From assembly GCA_017601225.1 (NCBI GenBank), contig JAFNIX010000002.1, positions 1-52,902 of the forward strand: a stretch of DNA of 52,902 nt, read 5' to 3'. Below are positions 27,759 to 35,665 of this stretch, in pieces. Numbering within the stretch: the first letter of the stretch is position 1; the number at the start of each line of letters is the position of its first letter. The notes beneath the pieces are model-generated. The model had not been told where the DNA came from. It worked only from the letters and a program-made list of their open reading frames with translations, and did no database searches. The position numbers and the translations under genes are program-made. Origin of the DNA: Candidatus Brockarchaeota archaeon (GTDB lineage Archaea > Thermoproteota > EX4484-205 > JAAOZP01).

Positions 27759-29054
27759 GTGTTTAAAACCCTAGAATTGGAGTATTTGAAACATGTTTCA
27801 GAAAGGCTTGGGCTAGAGGAAGACCCTGCGCTGGGCCTCCCTTTGCACAGGAAGACGAGCCTTCCTGTAACCCTCTGGTATAACCATGAGAAGGAAAGGC
27901 TCATCCTCCTGGATCAAAATAGGCTTCCATTTGAAGTCGCTACACGGGAAATAGGCGACTGGAAGGAGGGGGTTCAGGCTATTAAAAACATGGTTGTGAG
28001 AGGGTCTCAGGCTATAGGTGTCGCCGGTGCCTACACCCTGCTAGTAGGCGCCTCCCAGGCTAAGCATGGCTCAGACCCACTCGGACAGTTAAGCCAGATG
28101 GCTCAGGTAATAGCTTACGCTAGGCCCACCGCGGCCCCGTTAGCATGGGCCACACTGTTAGCATACAATTATTGTAAGAGGGTTTACGATGAGACTGGAA
28201 GCATGGAGAAAACCATGGATGCTCTTCGCAAAATCTCAGACTTCATACTTGCCCAAGACATGGCTTTAAACTACTACATGCGTACCTACGGCTTAAGGAT
28301 CATCAGAAACGGCGACGTTATAATGACGCACTGCAACGGGGGAAGCCTCTCCTCCACACTGATGGGGCATGCTTTAGGCATAATAGAAGAGGCATATTCG
28401 AAGGGCATGGACGTTAAGGTTGTCTCGAAGGAAACTAGGCCGAGGAGCCAAGGATATAGGCTGACAGTTTGGGAGCTAACAAGGGTTGGGGTTCCTACGA
28501 CAATAGTTACTGACAATATGGTTTCAATATCGTTTGAGAGGCTGGGGGTGAACAAGGCTATTCTCGGGGCTGACAGAGTCGCCAGAGACGGTTCGGTGGC
28601 AAACAAGGTTGGTTCAGCTGACATTGCTAGGCTTTTCAAGTATTTCAAGGCACCCTTCTACTACGCAACCTCCTACTCGACAATATCGCTTGACGTTAAA
28701 AAAGGCAAAGACATAGAGATTGAAGAGAGGAGCATAGAAGAGGTAACATACCCTTATAGTCTGATCGCGAAGGATATGAAGAGTAGGGGGCTAGTTTCTG
28801 AGAAAGCCTTGGAGGAGTGGCCTCCCTCAGAAAGCATCGTGACGCATGAGCCTGGAAGAAAACAGGTGAGGATTTTCAACCCTGCTTTCGACGTGACTCC
28901 GCCAAGGTTCATAACTGGCATTGTAACCGACATTGGAATACTTAGGCCGGAAAGCATAAGGAGGCTCACCGGTAGGAAGATAATGAGCATGGTTAAGAAG
29001 AGGATTTCAGAGTTTGGGCTGGAGTTTCCAGAAGGGCTTACTAGCCTGACTTAA
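27759..29054 (+). CDS. mtnA: Methylthioribose-1-phosphate isomerase (eIF2B-alpha-like family)
   Basis: Isomerises 5-methylthioribose-1-P, the MtnP product, to methylthioribulose-1-P. MtnA-specific motifs: ILLDQNRLPFE, NMVVRGSQAIGVAGAY, THCNGGSLSS (catalytic Cys), KETRPRSQGYRLTVWEL, LGADRVARDGSVANKVGS (catalytic Asp), DIEIEERSIEEV and NPAFDVTPPRFITGIVTDIG. Its roughly 431 residues exceed the usual 340-370, owing to an N-terminal extension of about 35 residues and a C-terminal extension. The listed GTG sits very close to the TATA-like element, so a start at TTG 27777 or 27786 is also possible. The related ribose-1,5-bisphosphate isomerase is less likely because of the RGSQAIG and NPAFDVTP motifs. 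Confidence 0.88.
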   Translation: MFKTLELEYLKHVSERLGLEEDPALGLPLHRKTSLPVTLWYNHEKERLILLDQNRLPFEVATREIGDWKEGVQAIKNMVVRGSQAIGVAGAYTLLVGASQAKHGSDPLGQLSQMAQVIAYARPTAAPLAWATLLAYNYCKRVYDETGSMEKTMDALRKISDFILAQDMALNYYMRTYGLRIIRNGDVIMTHCNGGSLSSTLMGHALGIIEEAYSKGMDVKVVSKETRPRSQGYRLTVWELTRVGVPTTIVTDNMVSISFERLGVNKAILGADRVARDGSVANKVGSADIARLFKYFKAPFYYATSYSTISLDVKKGKDIEIEERSIEEVTYPYSLIAKDMKSRGLVSEKALEEWPPSESIVTHEPGRKQVRIFNPAFDVTPPRFITGIVTDIGILRPESIRRLTGRKIMSMVKKRISEFGLEFPEGLTSLT

Positions 29055-29149
29055 AAAATGCCTTTAACCCAGCGTGAACTAGGCGTCTCAGCCAGGATGG
29101 TTGTCTTTCACCAGGCATAGAAATCTTAAAAACGCTTATCGAATACCAT

Positions 29150-29473
29150 TTGGATAGAGGTCTTGAGGAGATGGACGAGGAAGGCGAGAAGAAAGGCGCT
29201 ACAGGGGTTGAGAAGCTGGTGCTAAAGGCGAAGACGATTCTTAAAGAAAAGAGGATCAGCCAGCTGGACAAATCAAGCTATGAGGTTAAAGGAGACCATG
29301 GGGTTTACATAGTTTCCAGAGATGCGTACGGCAACTATAACTGCAGCTGCCTAGGTTATTTGAAGAGGAGAATGTGTTCACACTCGCTGGCTGTGAGGAT
29401 GTACGAGCAGAACAAGGAGCAGAGAAAAATGTTGAAGAAGGGAGTTGTCAAAGGAGCCGGATACATCCCTTGA
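29150..29473 (+). CDS. Small SWIM zinc-finger protein
   Basis: 107 residues from TTG (an in-frame ATG at 29171 would give 100). A single SWIM motif, C-x-C-x(9)-C-x-H, is in NCSCLGYLKRRMCSHSLAVRM, preceded by the usual beta strands (YEVKGDHGVYIVSRDAYGNY). SWIM fingers bind DNA or proteins; in archaea small SWIM proteins accompany recombination (Sws1-like) and helicase functions. The last 26 nt overlap the convergent comB gene. No partner is encoded next to it. Confidence 0.85.
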   Translation: MDRGLEEMDEEGEKKGATGVEKLVLKAKTILKEKRISQLDKSSYEVKGDHGVYIVSRDAYGNYNCSCLGYLKRRMCSHSLAVRMYEQNKEQRKMLKKGVVKGAGYIP

Positions 29474-30140
29474 AATGATCAGCCCCAGCCACTATCCTGA
29501 TGCTGTCGGGAGTAAGGGAATACTCGACATCACTTTCCAATCCTAGTTTAACAAGCTCTAAAGCGTGAAGCGACCTCTTCACGACACCTATATTGAGCTC
29601 AGCCATCTTCATAACTATCTCAGCGTTTACATCACACGCCTTCCAAGGAAGGCTTTTAGCGATTAACCCGGCGCAATAAGAGTCTTCAAGAGCAGGGGAG
29701 CCGATTTTACCCGCTGTCACGATCACTATGTTTTCGAAGCCTTTTTCCACGATATATTCAACCAGCGCGGAAACGTTGACAACTGCCCCCACTAAGACTT
29801 TGTTAGAAACAGTCATCAGAAACCTTAGAAGCCTTGTTCCACTGGAGGTGTAGAGCACAACCTTTTTCCCACCCACCTTATACCGAGCGTATTCCAACGG
29901 AGAATTTCCAAGGTGGAACATAGGGGGCTTAACACTGTTAACCTCCCCACCCACCAGTGCTTGAAGCCTATTTCCGACAGTTAGGGCCTCGTCTACAGAT
30001 GCAACCGGGATGACGCTTTCAGCACCATTAGCCAATGCTGCCAGGATGGTTGTGGACGAGCGTAAAACATCTATAGCAATAACCACATCCGAATATAGCA
30101 GCGAGCAGTCGATGGTTCCAAGGAGCACCCTGATCCTCAT
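29448..30140 (-). CDS. comB: 2-phosphosulfolactate phosphatase family protein (ComB)
   Basis: 230 residues. ComB dephosphorylates 2-phospho-3-sulfolactate in coenzyme M biosynthesis. Family features: VVIAIDVLRSSTTILAALANGAESVIPVASVDEAL, FHLGNSPLEY, KKVVLYTSSGTRLLRF, VVNVSALVEYI and LEDSYCAGLIAK. No ComA or ComC gene is in the window, and ComB homologues also occur in non-methanogens, so CoM synthesis is suggested but not shown. It lies 74 nt downstream of the LuxE-LuxC-SDR operon on the same strand and may be co-transcribed. Confidence 0.9.
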   Translation of the reverse strand: MRIRVLLGTIDCSLLYSDVVIAIDVLRSSTTILAALANGAESVIPVASVDEALTVGNRLQALVGGEVNSVKPPMFHLGNSPLEYARYKVGGKKVVLYTSSGTRLLRFLMTVSNKVLVGAVVNVSALVEYIVEKGFENIVIVTAGKIGSPALEDSYCAGLIAKSLPWKACDVNAEIVMKMAELNIGVVKRSLHALELVKLGLESDVEYSLTPDSIRIVAGADHFKGCIRLL

Positions 30141-30214
30141 CGTTTTTGCAATCGGTTCAGTTTGTTTAAGATAAACTTTATTACTTCACCAAGGCTTATG
30201 GGACCCGCGGCTTA

Positions 30215-31213
30215 TTACGGGATGTAGCCGTTCTCCCTATACCATTCTATAGTCTCCTTTAAGCCTGTTTTAAGATTGTATTTCGGCTTAAACCCCAGTT
30301 CTCTCATAGCCTTCCTGATGCTGTACGCCCTGTTTGAAGTCAGATCGTTCACGGTACTAGTCTTCCAAGTGAAATCAACCCTACCCCTGAGCCTGTTTAA
30401 CAGTTCCACCGGGGTTACAAAGGTTTTTGCGAGTATCGGCGGAACATGTATTCTAGGAGGCGGCCTGTTGCAGAGTTCAGACAATATTTCGTAAACCTCC
30501 AGGTAGGTGTATGCCCTGTCCTCGCTTATGAAATACGTCTGATTTCTAGATGTTTCAAGCTTCTCCAAAGCCAGGAGAAAACCCTGAACCACGTCCTTCA
30601 CATGCACGAATTGTATAAGGTTCCTCCCGTCCCCGACTATAATCCTTGTTGGGAGAGCGTTTCTAGCGAAAGCAGTGATAAACCAGTAGGATATGTCGTC
30701 AACATTCCTTGGACCATATATTCCGGATGGTCTTAGGATCGTGTATTCGAAACCTTTCTTACCGTAACTCCTAACAATTTTTTCAGCCTCGAGTTTAGAC
30801 CTTCCATACTCGTATGAAGGGTTAGGCGGGGAATCTTCCTCCGCCGGCGTGTTCTTAACAGGGCCTATGGCTTCAGTAGAGCTGCAGTATACGAATCTTT
30901 TCACACCGTTTCTTAAAGCCGCTTCTAGAAGAAGCCTAGTGCCCTCCACGTTAACCCTCCTGTACATCTCTTTCTTCCCGAAGAAAGTGTAGTATGCGGC
31001 AAGATGCACTACGATATCAATGTTCCCAGTAGCCCGGTTTAAGCTTTCAGGATCAGTCAAATCTCCAATCCTCAGTTCAACGCCCAGGCTTCTAAGTAGA
31101 CTCGTGTCACTGCTTTTCCGAACCATGCCGATTACACTATATCCCTTTGAAACCATTTCCTCAACCAGATGTCCACCTAGGAAGCCGGACGCGCCGGTTA
31201 CGAGAATCTTCAT
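30215..31213 (-). CDS. NAD(P)-dependent epimerase/dehydratase (extended SDR, 3beta-HSD-like)
   Basis: 332 residues. Rossmann motif GASGFLGG (7-14), catalytic YxxxK at Y136/K140 in YEYGRSK with an upstream CSS (about 110-112), and GIYGPRN typical of extended SDRs. The C-terminus (AMRELGFKPKYNLKTGLKETIEWYRENGYIP) is the usual substrate-domain end. It overlaps luxC by 4 nt (ATGA), so it is made with the LuxE and LuxC proteins. Likely reduces or oxidises a product of that pair, for example an aldehyde or beta-hydroxy compound (inference). A nucleotide-sugar epimerase is the main alternative. Confidence 0.9.
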   Translation of the reverse strand: MKILVTGASGFLGGHLVEEMVSKGYSVIGMVRKSSDTSLLRSLGVELRIGDLTDPESLNRATGNIDIVVHLAAYYTFFGKKEMYRRVNVEGTRLLLEAALRNGVKRFVYCSSTEAIGPVKNTPAEEDSPPNPSYEYGRSKLEAEKIVRSYGKKGFEYTILRPSGIYGPRNVDDISYWFITAFARNALPTRIIVGDGRNLIQFVHVKDVVQGFLLALEKLETSRNQTYFISEDRAYTYLEVYEILSELCNRPPPRIHVPPILAKTFVTPVELLNRLRGRVDFTWKTSTVNDLTSNRAYSIRKAMRELGFKPKYNLKTGLKETIEWYRENGYIP

Positions 31214-32670
31214 GGCTTGAACAGCTCTAAATCCCTACGATAAACTATTTTTGTGAACGCGGAAAGCATTGGGACGCCGTCGTAGGGCTCGATGGGGCTC
31301 CTCATGAACATATCGCTCAACGGCACAACCCTATATACTCCGAGGGAAACTAGTTTTTCAAGAATCTTCTCATCCATGTTCATAGAGTACCCGACTGTTT
31401 GAACACCGTCAACATCTTTGAAAGCAGGCGAGAGGGGAATCCTCCTAATATGCTCCAAGGCTTCTTCAACCGAGCTTACGACAACCAGCTCCAGAAATCT
31501 TCTACGAGCATAGATGCTGAAAGCGGGGAGAGAATTAACCACCTCGTCCAGAACGCTCTCACCTTTTGACACCACTAGAGTCCAAAAATTCCTAGGGTTT
31601 TTCGAAGAAATGACGTGCGACCCCTTCAACTGGAAGACTCTTCTGGCAGACTGCGTGAGAAAAATACTGGCATCGTTGAAATCAGACTCGAACTCTAAAC
31701 CAATCTGGTTCAGAAACCTCTCAACCATACGGGTGAAGGAGAGAGCGCTCGTCCATGAGCCGATGAAAGCCCCGGAAGTGGGGGAGCTGCATAACTGTTG
31801 ATCGTAAAGTATGATGTTTCTCGCTAGGCCTTCAGCCGTTTTCTCGTCAGCTGATTTTTCATCTATAAGGACACAACCAGTTAAGGGCCCGTTTATAACC
31901 ATCTTAGGGTGATGAGGGTTTTCCGAAACCATTCTAGCAACACTTGTTCTAGCGGGCTCGCCACCCCAAAAGTTCACCACGCCGAGTTTAGCCCCGCTTA
32001 GAAGATATTTTAGGGAATCACTCTCATGTGTAAAATAGCTTATGACAAGCCCGTCCATCATGGCCTCGGCCTCCTCGGAGTTTGAAGCTATTTCCGATAA
32101 AGCCTTATAGGCTTCAACCACCCCTAAATAGTTTGAAAGCGAGGGTTTAACTATTGTGAGGTTCCCGGCTGCGAGGGATATTGTTGAGGGAATTATTGCG
32201 GGGAGAAGCGAGTTCCCTGAGCTTATGATGAACACTGGCCCAGCGGGGACGATTCTAAAGCTCTCACCGTTCTTCATCTCCACGAACCTTTCAAAAGCCA
32301 GAATACTCTTGGCGGGTGAACACGAAAGGTTTTCAAAGATGTTTTCCCTGCTTAAAACCATGGGGATCAGTGAAAACTCCATTTCTATAAGCTTCTCACC
32401 GTAGCCTGTCGTTCTAGAGATGGTTTTTTTCAACTCTTCAAGCCTGCCGTCGTTAAGCTTCTCCCTCCAAACTTTACCAATCTCACCGATTACTCTAAGC
32501 CTTTCCCCAATACCTATTTTTGAAAGCCTTTCCTGAACAATTGGGGACTTGTTAATGATCTCCCGCATGCTTTCGCAGCTAATCTCCGAGATTCTGTAAT
32601 GATTCTGCGTTTTCTCCACAACGGTATGCCTGTGGCTGCAGAACGGCTTAATCTCAAGCATGGTGTTCAA
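31210..32670 (-). CDS. luxC: LuxC-type acyl-CoA/acyl-protein reductase
   Basis: 486 residues, PF05893-like, an aldehyde-dehydrogenase-fold enzyme that takes an acyl group from LuxE or CoA and reduces it with NADPH to an aldehyde. Visible motifs: GPVFIISSGNSLLPAIIPSTISLAAGN (nucleotide site, about 144-170), VNFWGGEP, and the acyl-accepting cysteine C294 in LYDQQLCSSPT. The start is TTG at 32670 (AGAGG about 4 nt upstream), directly after the luxE stop with no gap. An ATG at 32661 is the alternative. It overlaps the SDR gene by 4 nt. Found with LuxE as in fatty-acid-reductase complexes; no luciferase (luxAB) or thioesterase (luxD) is present. Confidence 0.9.
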   Translation of the reverse strand: MNTMLEIKPFCSHRHTVVEKTQNHYRISEISCESMREIINKSPIVQERLSKIGIGERLRVIGEIGKVWREKLNDGRLEELKKTISRTTGYGEKLIEMEFSLIPMVLSRENIFENLSCSPAKSILAFERFVEMKNGESFRIVPAGPVFIISSGNSLLPAIIPSTISLAAGNLTIVKPSLSNYLGVVEAYKALSEIASNSEEAEAMMDGLVISYFTHESDSLKYLLSGAKLGVVNFWGGEPARTSVARMVSENPHHPKMVINGPLTGCVLIDEKSADEKTAEGLARNIILYDQQLCSSPTSGAFIGSWTSALSFTRMVERFLNQIGLEFESDFNDASIFLTQSARRVFQLKGSHVISSKNPRNFWTLVVSKGESVLDEVVNSLPAFSIYARRRFLELVVVSSVEEALEHIRRIPLSPAFKDVDGVQTVGYSMNMDEKILEKLVSLGVYRVVPLSDMFMRSPIEPYDGVPMLSAFTKIVYRRDLELFKP

Positions 32671-33927
32671 CTAGCCTCTACCCATCAGTTCCTCCAGGGT
32701 TCCGCCGCACGCCCTCTGAAGGCTCCAGCCCTCGTCGACGCTAAGCCTCCTCACGTAAACATACTCCTTCCCGTAGTACCTGTTGGAGGGATGGCTGCGC
32801 ATAATGTCCCCAGGATAAAATATTTCAAGCCATGAAGTTGTGAAAGGATTAAACACTCCGACAATACCCTCAGCATCCTCCTCTTTGGCTAACTCGAAAG
32901 TTTTGGGGTTTAGGATGAAAACCTCTGAAAGCGGGTGAGGTATCTTATCCATTTCTCCAAACCTGTCCAGCATAGCGGTTAACGTTTCAGTCATCCCGTA
33001 CACATCCATGAAGGGAACAGCCTGAGCACCCCCGTCATGACCGCGTGAAACAAAATATTTTCTTGAGAATTCCACAATCTTGTCGTAAGGCGGCAGGTCA
33101 AAGCCCTTGCTTCCTCCCCCGGTTACGATGACGCCTCCCTTTCCAAGGTTTATCGGCAGGATTTTAAGCAGCCTGTAGACTAGCCGCTGAACCATGTTCA
33201 GACTCTCAAACTTTTTAGACAGTAAATAGACACCAGCTGGCGCGGTGAAGAGGAGTTTCGGCTCCTCCCTGCTTCTCAGGAAACGGAGAATATTCTCCTG
33301 ATTGGGTACAAGCTTCTGCCAAGGCTTCCCATCCGTCGTTCCCTCGACAAGGTTCATACCGTAGAGAAGAGGAATTTTCTTCGATTCTAAAGTAAGATGT
33401 ACGAAGGCAACGAAGTTAAGCCTGTATCTGAGCTCCGGGGCGGCCATGAAAAGCGCGATTCCCTTCTCGCTTTCAACCTCCTTCCCGTAAACATATTCGA
33501 AAAGAAAAGTATTGCCCCTTATCATGATCGCCAGGTCGAGAGGGCTCCTATAGACCTTTACAGGATTAGGATTAGTCGTGCCGCTTGACATGAAATACTC
33601 CCCATTCTCCTCCACATCTTTAATTAGAAACTGCTTATGGCCTTCTCCCCTTAGAATATCGGATGGGATTGCGAGCTTCGCTAAATCCTCCAGCTCAGCA
33701 TCTTTGGGACTTATTTCAAGCCTTTCGAAAAGCTCACGGTAATAATCACTATGCCTTGAAAAATAGTTTAACGCATCTCTAAAAAGGCTCTTCCTCAATT
33801 TACTGAGATAGTCTGGAGACTTTGAAAAAAGGCTTTTATCATGCATCAGACTCCATATTTTTTCCACATAGGGATCTTTTAAAAGTCTGCTTTTAGAAGC
33901 AGCTTCAAATATTTCTGAGGAATTCAT
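32671..33927 (-). CDS. luxE: LuxE-type acyl-protein synthetase
   Basis: 418 residues, PF04443-like, an adenylating enzyme that activates a carboxylic acid with ATP and holds the acyl group on a C-terminal cysteine before passing it to LuxC. The ATP motif SSGTTNPNPVKV (about 114-125) and VYGMTETLT (about 310-318) match adenylate-forming enzymes. The protein has one cysteine only, C407, twelve residues from the C-terminus, exactly where LuxE carries its acyl-thioester. First gene of the luxE-luxC-SDR operon. The ATG has a TATA box at 33954-33964 and no leader. Whether the substrate is a straight-chain, isoprenoid or aromatic acid cannot be told from sequence. Confidence 0.9.
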   Translation of the reverse strand: MNSSEIFEAASKSRLLKDPYVEKIWSLMHDKSLFSKSPDYLSKLRKSLFRDALNYFSRHSDYYRELFERLEISPKDAELEDLAKLAIPSDILRGEGHKQFLIKDVEENGEYFMSSGTTNPNPVKVYRSPLDLAIMIRGNTFLFEYVYGKEVESEKGIALFMAAPELRYRLNFVAFVHLTLESKKIPLLYGMNLVEGTTDGKPWQKLVPNQENILRFLRSREEPKLLFTAPAGVYLLSKKFESLNMVQRLVYRLLKILPINLGKGGVIVTGGGSKGFDLPPYDKIVEFSRKYFVSRGHDGGAQAVPFMDVYGMTETLTAMLDRFGEMDKIPHPLSEVFILNPKTFELAKEEDAEGIVGVFNPFTTSWLEIFYPGDIMRSHPSNRYYGKEYVYVRRLSVDEGWSLQRACGGTLEELMGRG

Positions 33928-33953
33928 GTGGTAAGATAAGGATTCAGCAATAA

Positions 33954-33964
33954 GATATATAAAG
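33954..33964 (-). promoter_or_regulatory. TATA-like box of the luxE-luxC-SDR operon
   Basis: CTTTATATATC on the minus strand, 27-37 nt ahead of the luxE ATG. One of the best TATA matches in the window; it implies a leaderless transcript. Confidence 0.6.
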
Positions 33965-34135
33965 CTGATGCTTAAGCCACTGTGGGGTTCACTGACTGTC
34001 GAAGAACATTTTTAGACATAATGCTCTTGAAAAACATTGGCTTGGCTTAGAAAGAGTTTTTTAATTCTGTAAAACAGTTTTAGTTTTTCACCGTAAACCT
34101 TAAATCCACACTGCTTCAACAATCCGGGGGAGCCT

Positions 34136-34456
34136 TTGCTGAAAATAGTTGAGGCCGAGCAACCTGATAAGTATACCAAGGTTATTAGCATAATCTACGG
34201 TAACGAGGAGATCGCCAGCGGTAAAGTTTACTTGGCCGACGAGCAGGAGGCAAAAATATTCAAGCAGAAGCTTAAGAAAAAGGTGAAAGAAGGCGATCCT
34301 TACTCAGTTAAGATAATCTTTAAGAGCGAGGAGTATGCGCGAAGACACATGGAGGAAACTAAACGCATCATCTCAGAAAAATACAGTCAGGTTGATGGTA
34401 AACACGTATTCTTACTGGTTGAAAGAAACGGAAGGTTGGAGAAGGTATCGGGGTGA
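34136..34456 (+). CDS. Small hypothetical protein in the signal-peptidase operon
   Basis: 106 residues, soluble, charged (lysine- and glutamate-rich), with an alternating beta/alpha pattern (KVISIIYGNEEIASGKVYLADE, then a basic helix IFKQKLKKKVKEG, then YSVKIIFKSEEYARRHMEE). I do not recognise a family. A TTG start is supported by GGGGGAG 5 nt upstream and a TATA-like AAACCTTAAAT further up. It overlaps the next gene's frame at GTGA (34453-34456), so it is the first gene of a three-gene operon ending in signal peptidase I. Confidence 0.65.
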   Translation: MLKIVEAEQPDKYTKVISIIYGNEEIASGKVYLADEQEAKIFKQKLKKKVKEGDPYSVKIIFKSEEYARRHMEETKRIISEKYSQVDGKHVFLLVERNGRLEKVSG

Positions 34457-34461
34457 GAGAG

Positions 34462-35091
34462 ATGGATATTGGTAAGAAATGTTTAATCATGGCTATTGCC
34501 GGCGTGATAGTTGCATCCGTCTCATCACCCTTCGTAGTCAACATGCTTTTCAACGGGAAACCCATCACAATGCTTACCCCCAAGGAGGTTTTAATACCTT
34601 ATCCAACGCAGGAATATGGGCCAATCTCCAAGGTTATAACAGGCATGGAGAAGATAATGGAGGTTCCTTTAAACCCAGCGAGAGGGGAACAGTATAAAGT
34701 GAGCCTCAACGTTGAAACTAACGGTACGATCAACGTGCTGGTATTCGAGAAGAACAGCGCCAGCATTATTCAAGACAGTTTTAACGCTGGAAACCATACT
34801 AGGGACCTTATGATAACCGCTAACGGCACATACGTGTTGAACGCAACCACTCCTGATAATAGTGTTATTAAAGCAGGGTTTAAAATAACTGAGTCATGGT
34901 TACTCAGAGTCACAGAATGGGAGGAAAAGGTTGACATTGTGAGAACAGTAGGCCCCTCCGTGGGCTTCTCGGCCGGATTAGCTGTTCTCGTATACTCCTT
35001 GGTCAGGCTTAGAAAAGAGGCTAAAGCGGCTCGACCTGGAGAAGCCGGGGAGACTTTTGAAACAGGATATGTGGAAGTAGAGGAAGACTAG
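34462..35091 (+). CDS. Bitopic membrane protein of unknown function, linked to signal peptidase
   Basis: About 209 residues. An N-terminal hydrophobic segment (CLIMAIAGVIVASVSSPFVVNMLF) and a second near residue 170 (VGPSVGFSAGLAVLVYSLVRL) bracket an extracellular beta-rich region with NxT/NxS sites (NVETNGTINVLVFEKNS, MITANGTYVLNATTP). It ends in an acidic cytoplasmic tail (GYVEVEED). The ATG at 34462 is favoured by GGTGA 5 nt upstream; a GTG at 34453 overlaps the previous stop. The signal-peptidase gene follows after 14 nt. The layout suggests an envelope component or an accessory of secretion (inference); no family recognised. Confidence 0.65.
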   Translation: MDIGKKCLIMAIAGVIVASVSSPFVVNMLFNGKPITMLTPKEVLIPYPTQEYGPISKVITGMEKIMEVPLNPARGEQYKVSLNVETNGTINVLVFEKNSASIIQDSFNAGNHTRDLMITANGTYVLNATTPDNSVIKAGFKITESWLLRVTEWEEKVDIVRTVGPSVGFSAGLAVLVYSLVRLRKEAKAARPGEAGETFETGYVEVEED

Positions 35092-35105
35092 ACGGATCCT
35101 GAAAA

Positions 35106-35660
35106 ATGGACAGAAGGATTAAAGAAACTTTAAACGTGTTCCTGACGACTATCATACTTCCAGTAGCAATAATAGTGGTGGCAATATCTCTTTTAAACAG
35201 CGTGATGGGCACAAGCAGCCCGCTGGCGGTTGTGGAGATAGACATGAGCCCATGGTATGTTAGCAGCATGTATCCAACCCTTTTCCCAGGGGACCTGCTG
35301 CTCTTAAGCGGGAAGGAGAACCTACAGGTAGGTGACGTAGTCATCTATAGAAACCCCTATTCAGGGAAGAATATTGTCCACCGCATAATAGGGGTTAAAG
35401 TAGACCAGTATGGTGAGAAGCGGTATGTTACGAAGGGGGATTACAACGCGTATCCAGATAGTTATAATCCGAGAGCTGAGGACATTGTGGGGAAATGGAT
35501 CGGGATAAAAATACACTTGGTCGGCTTCATTCTACTGATGGCAAACACGAGTTTCGGCAGAATAGTGCTGATTGCCCTTCTAGTAGTTCTGCTGCTCACG
35601 GAGTTAGTTAGAATACTTAGGGAGAATAAGGATTCAGGAGTTGAAACAGGAGTTAGTTGA
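35106..35660 (+). CDS. Signal peptidase I, archaeal Ser/His type (S26B)
   Basis: 184 residues. N-terminal transmembrane helix (about 12-32). The catalytic serine is S54 in SSMYPTL, and H92 in IVHRIIGV replaces the bacterial lysine, as usual in archaeal and ER enzymes. The acidic box is GDYNAYPD (about D112, D118). A second helix at about 135-166 anchors the C-terminus. It removes signal peptides from exported proteins such as the beta-helix protein and the binding protein in this window. Third gene of its operon, convergent with the GH18 gene. Confidence 0.92.
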   Translation: MDRRIKETLNVFLTTIILPVAIIVVAISLLNSVMGTSSPLAVVEIDMSPWYVSSMYPTLFPGDLLLLSGKENLQVGDVVIYRNPYSGKNIVHRIIGVKVDQYGEKRYVTKGDYNAYPDSYNPRAEDIVGKWIGIKIHLVGFILLMANTSFGRIVLIALLVVLLLTELVRILRENKDSGVETGVS

Positions 35661-35665
35661 GAGAT

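Noticed and set aside
32671..33927. LuxE-like gene as an ordinary acyl-CoA or phenylacetate-CoA ligase (PaaK)
   Set aside because: Single C-terminal cysteine, length and direct coupling to a LuxC-type reductase fit acyl-protein synthetase better.
34368..34583. Minus-strand open frame across the junction of two plus-strand genes
   Set aside because: Shadow of coding sequence on the other strand; no start signals or family match.
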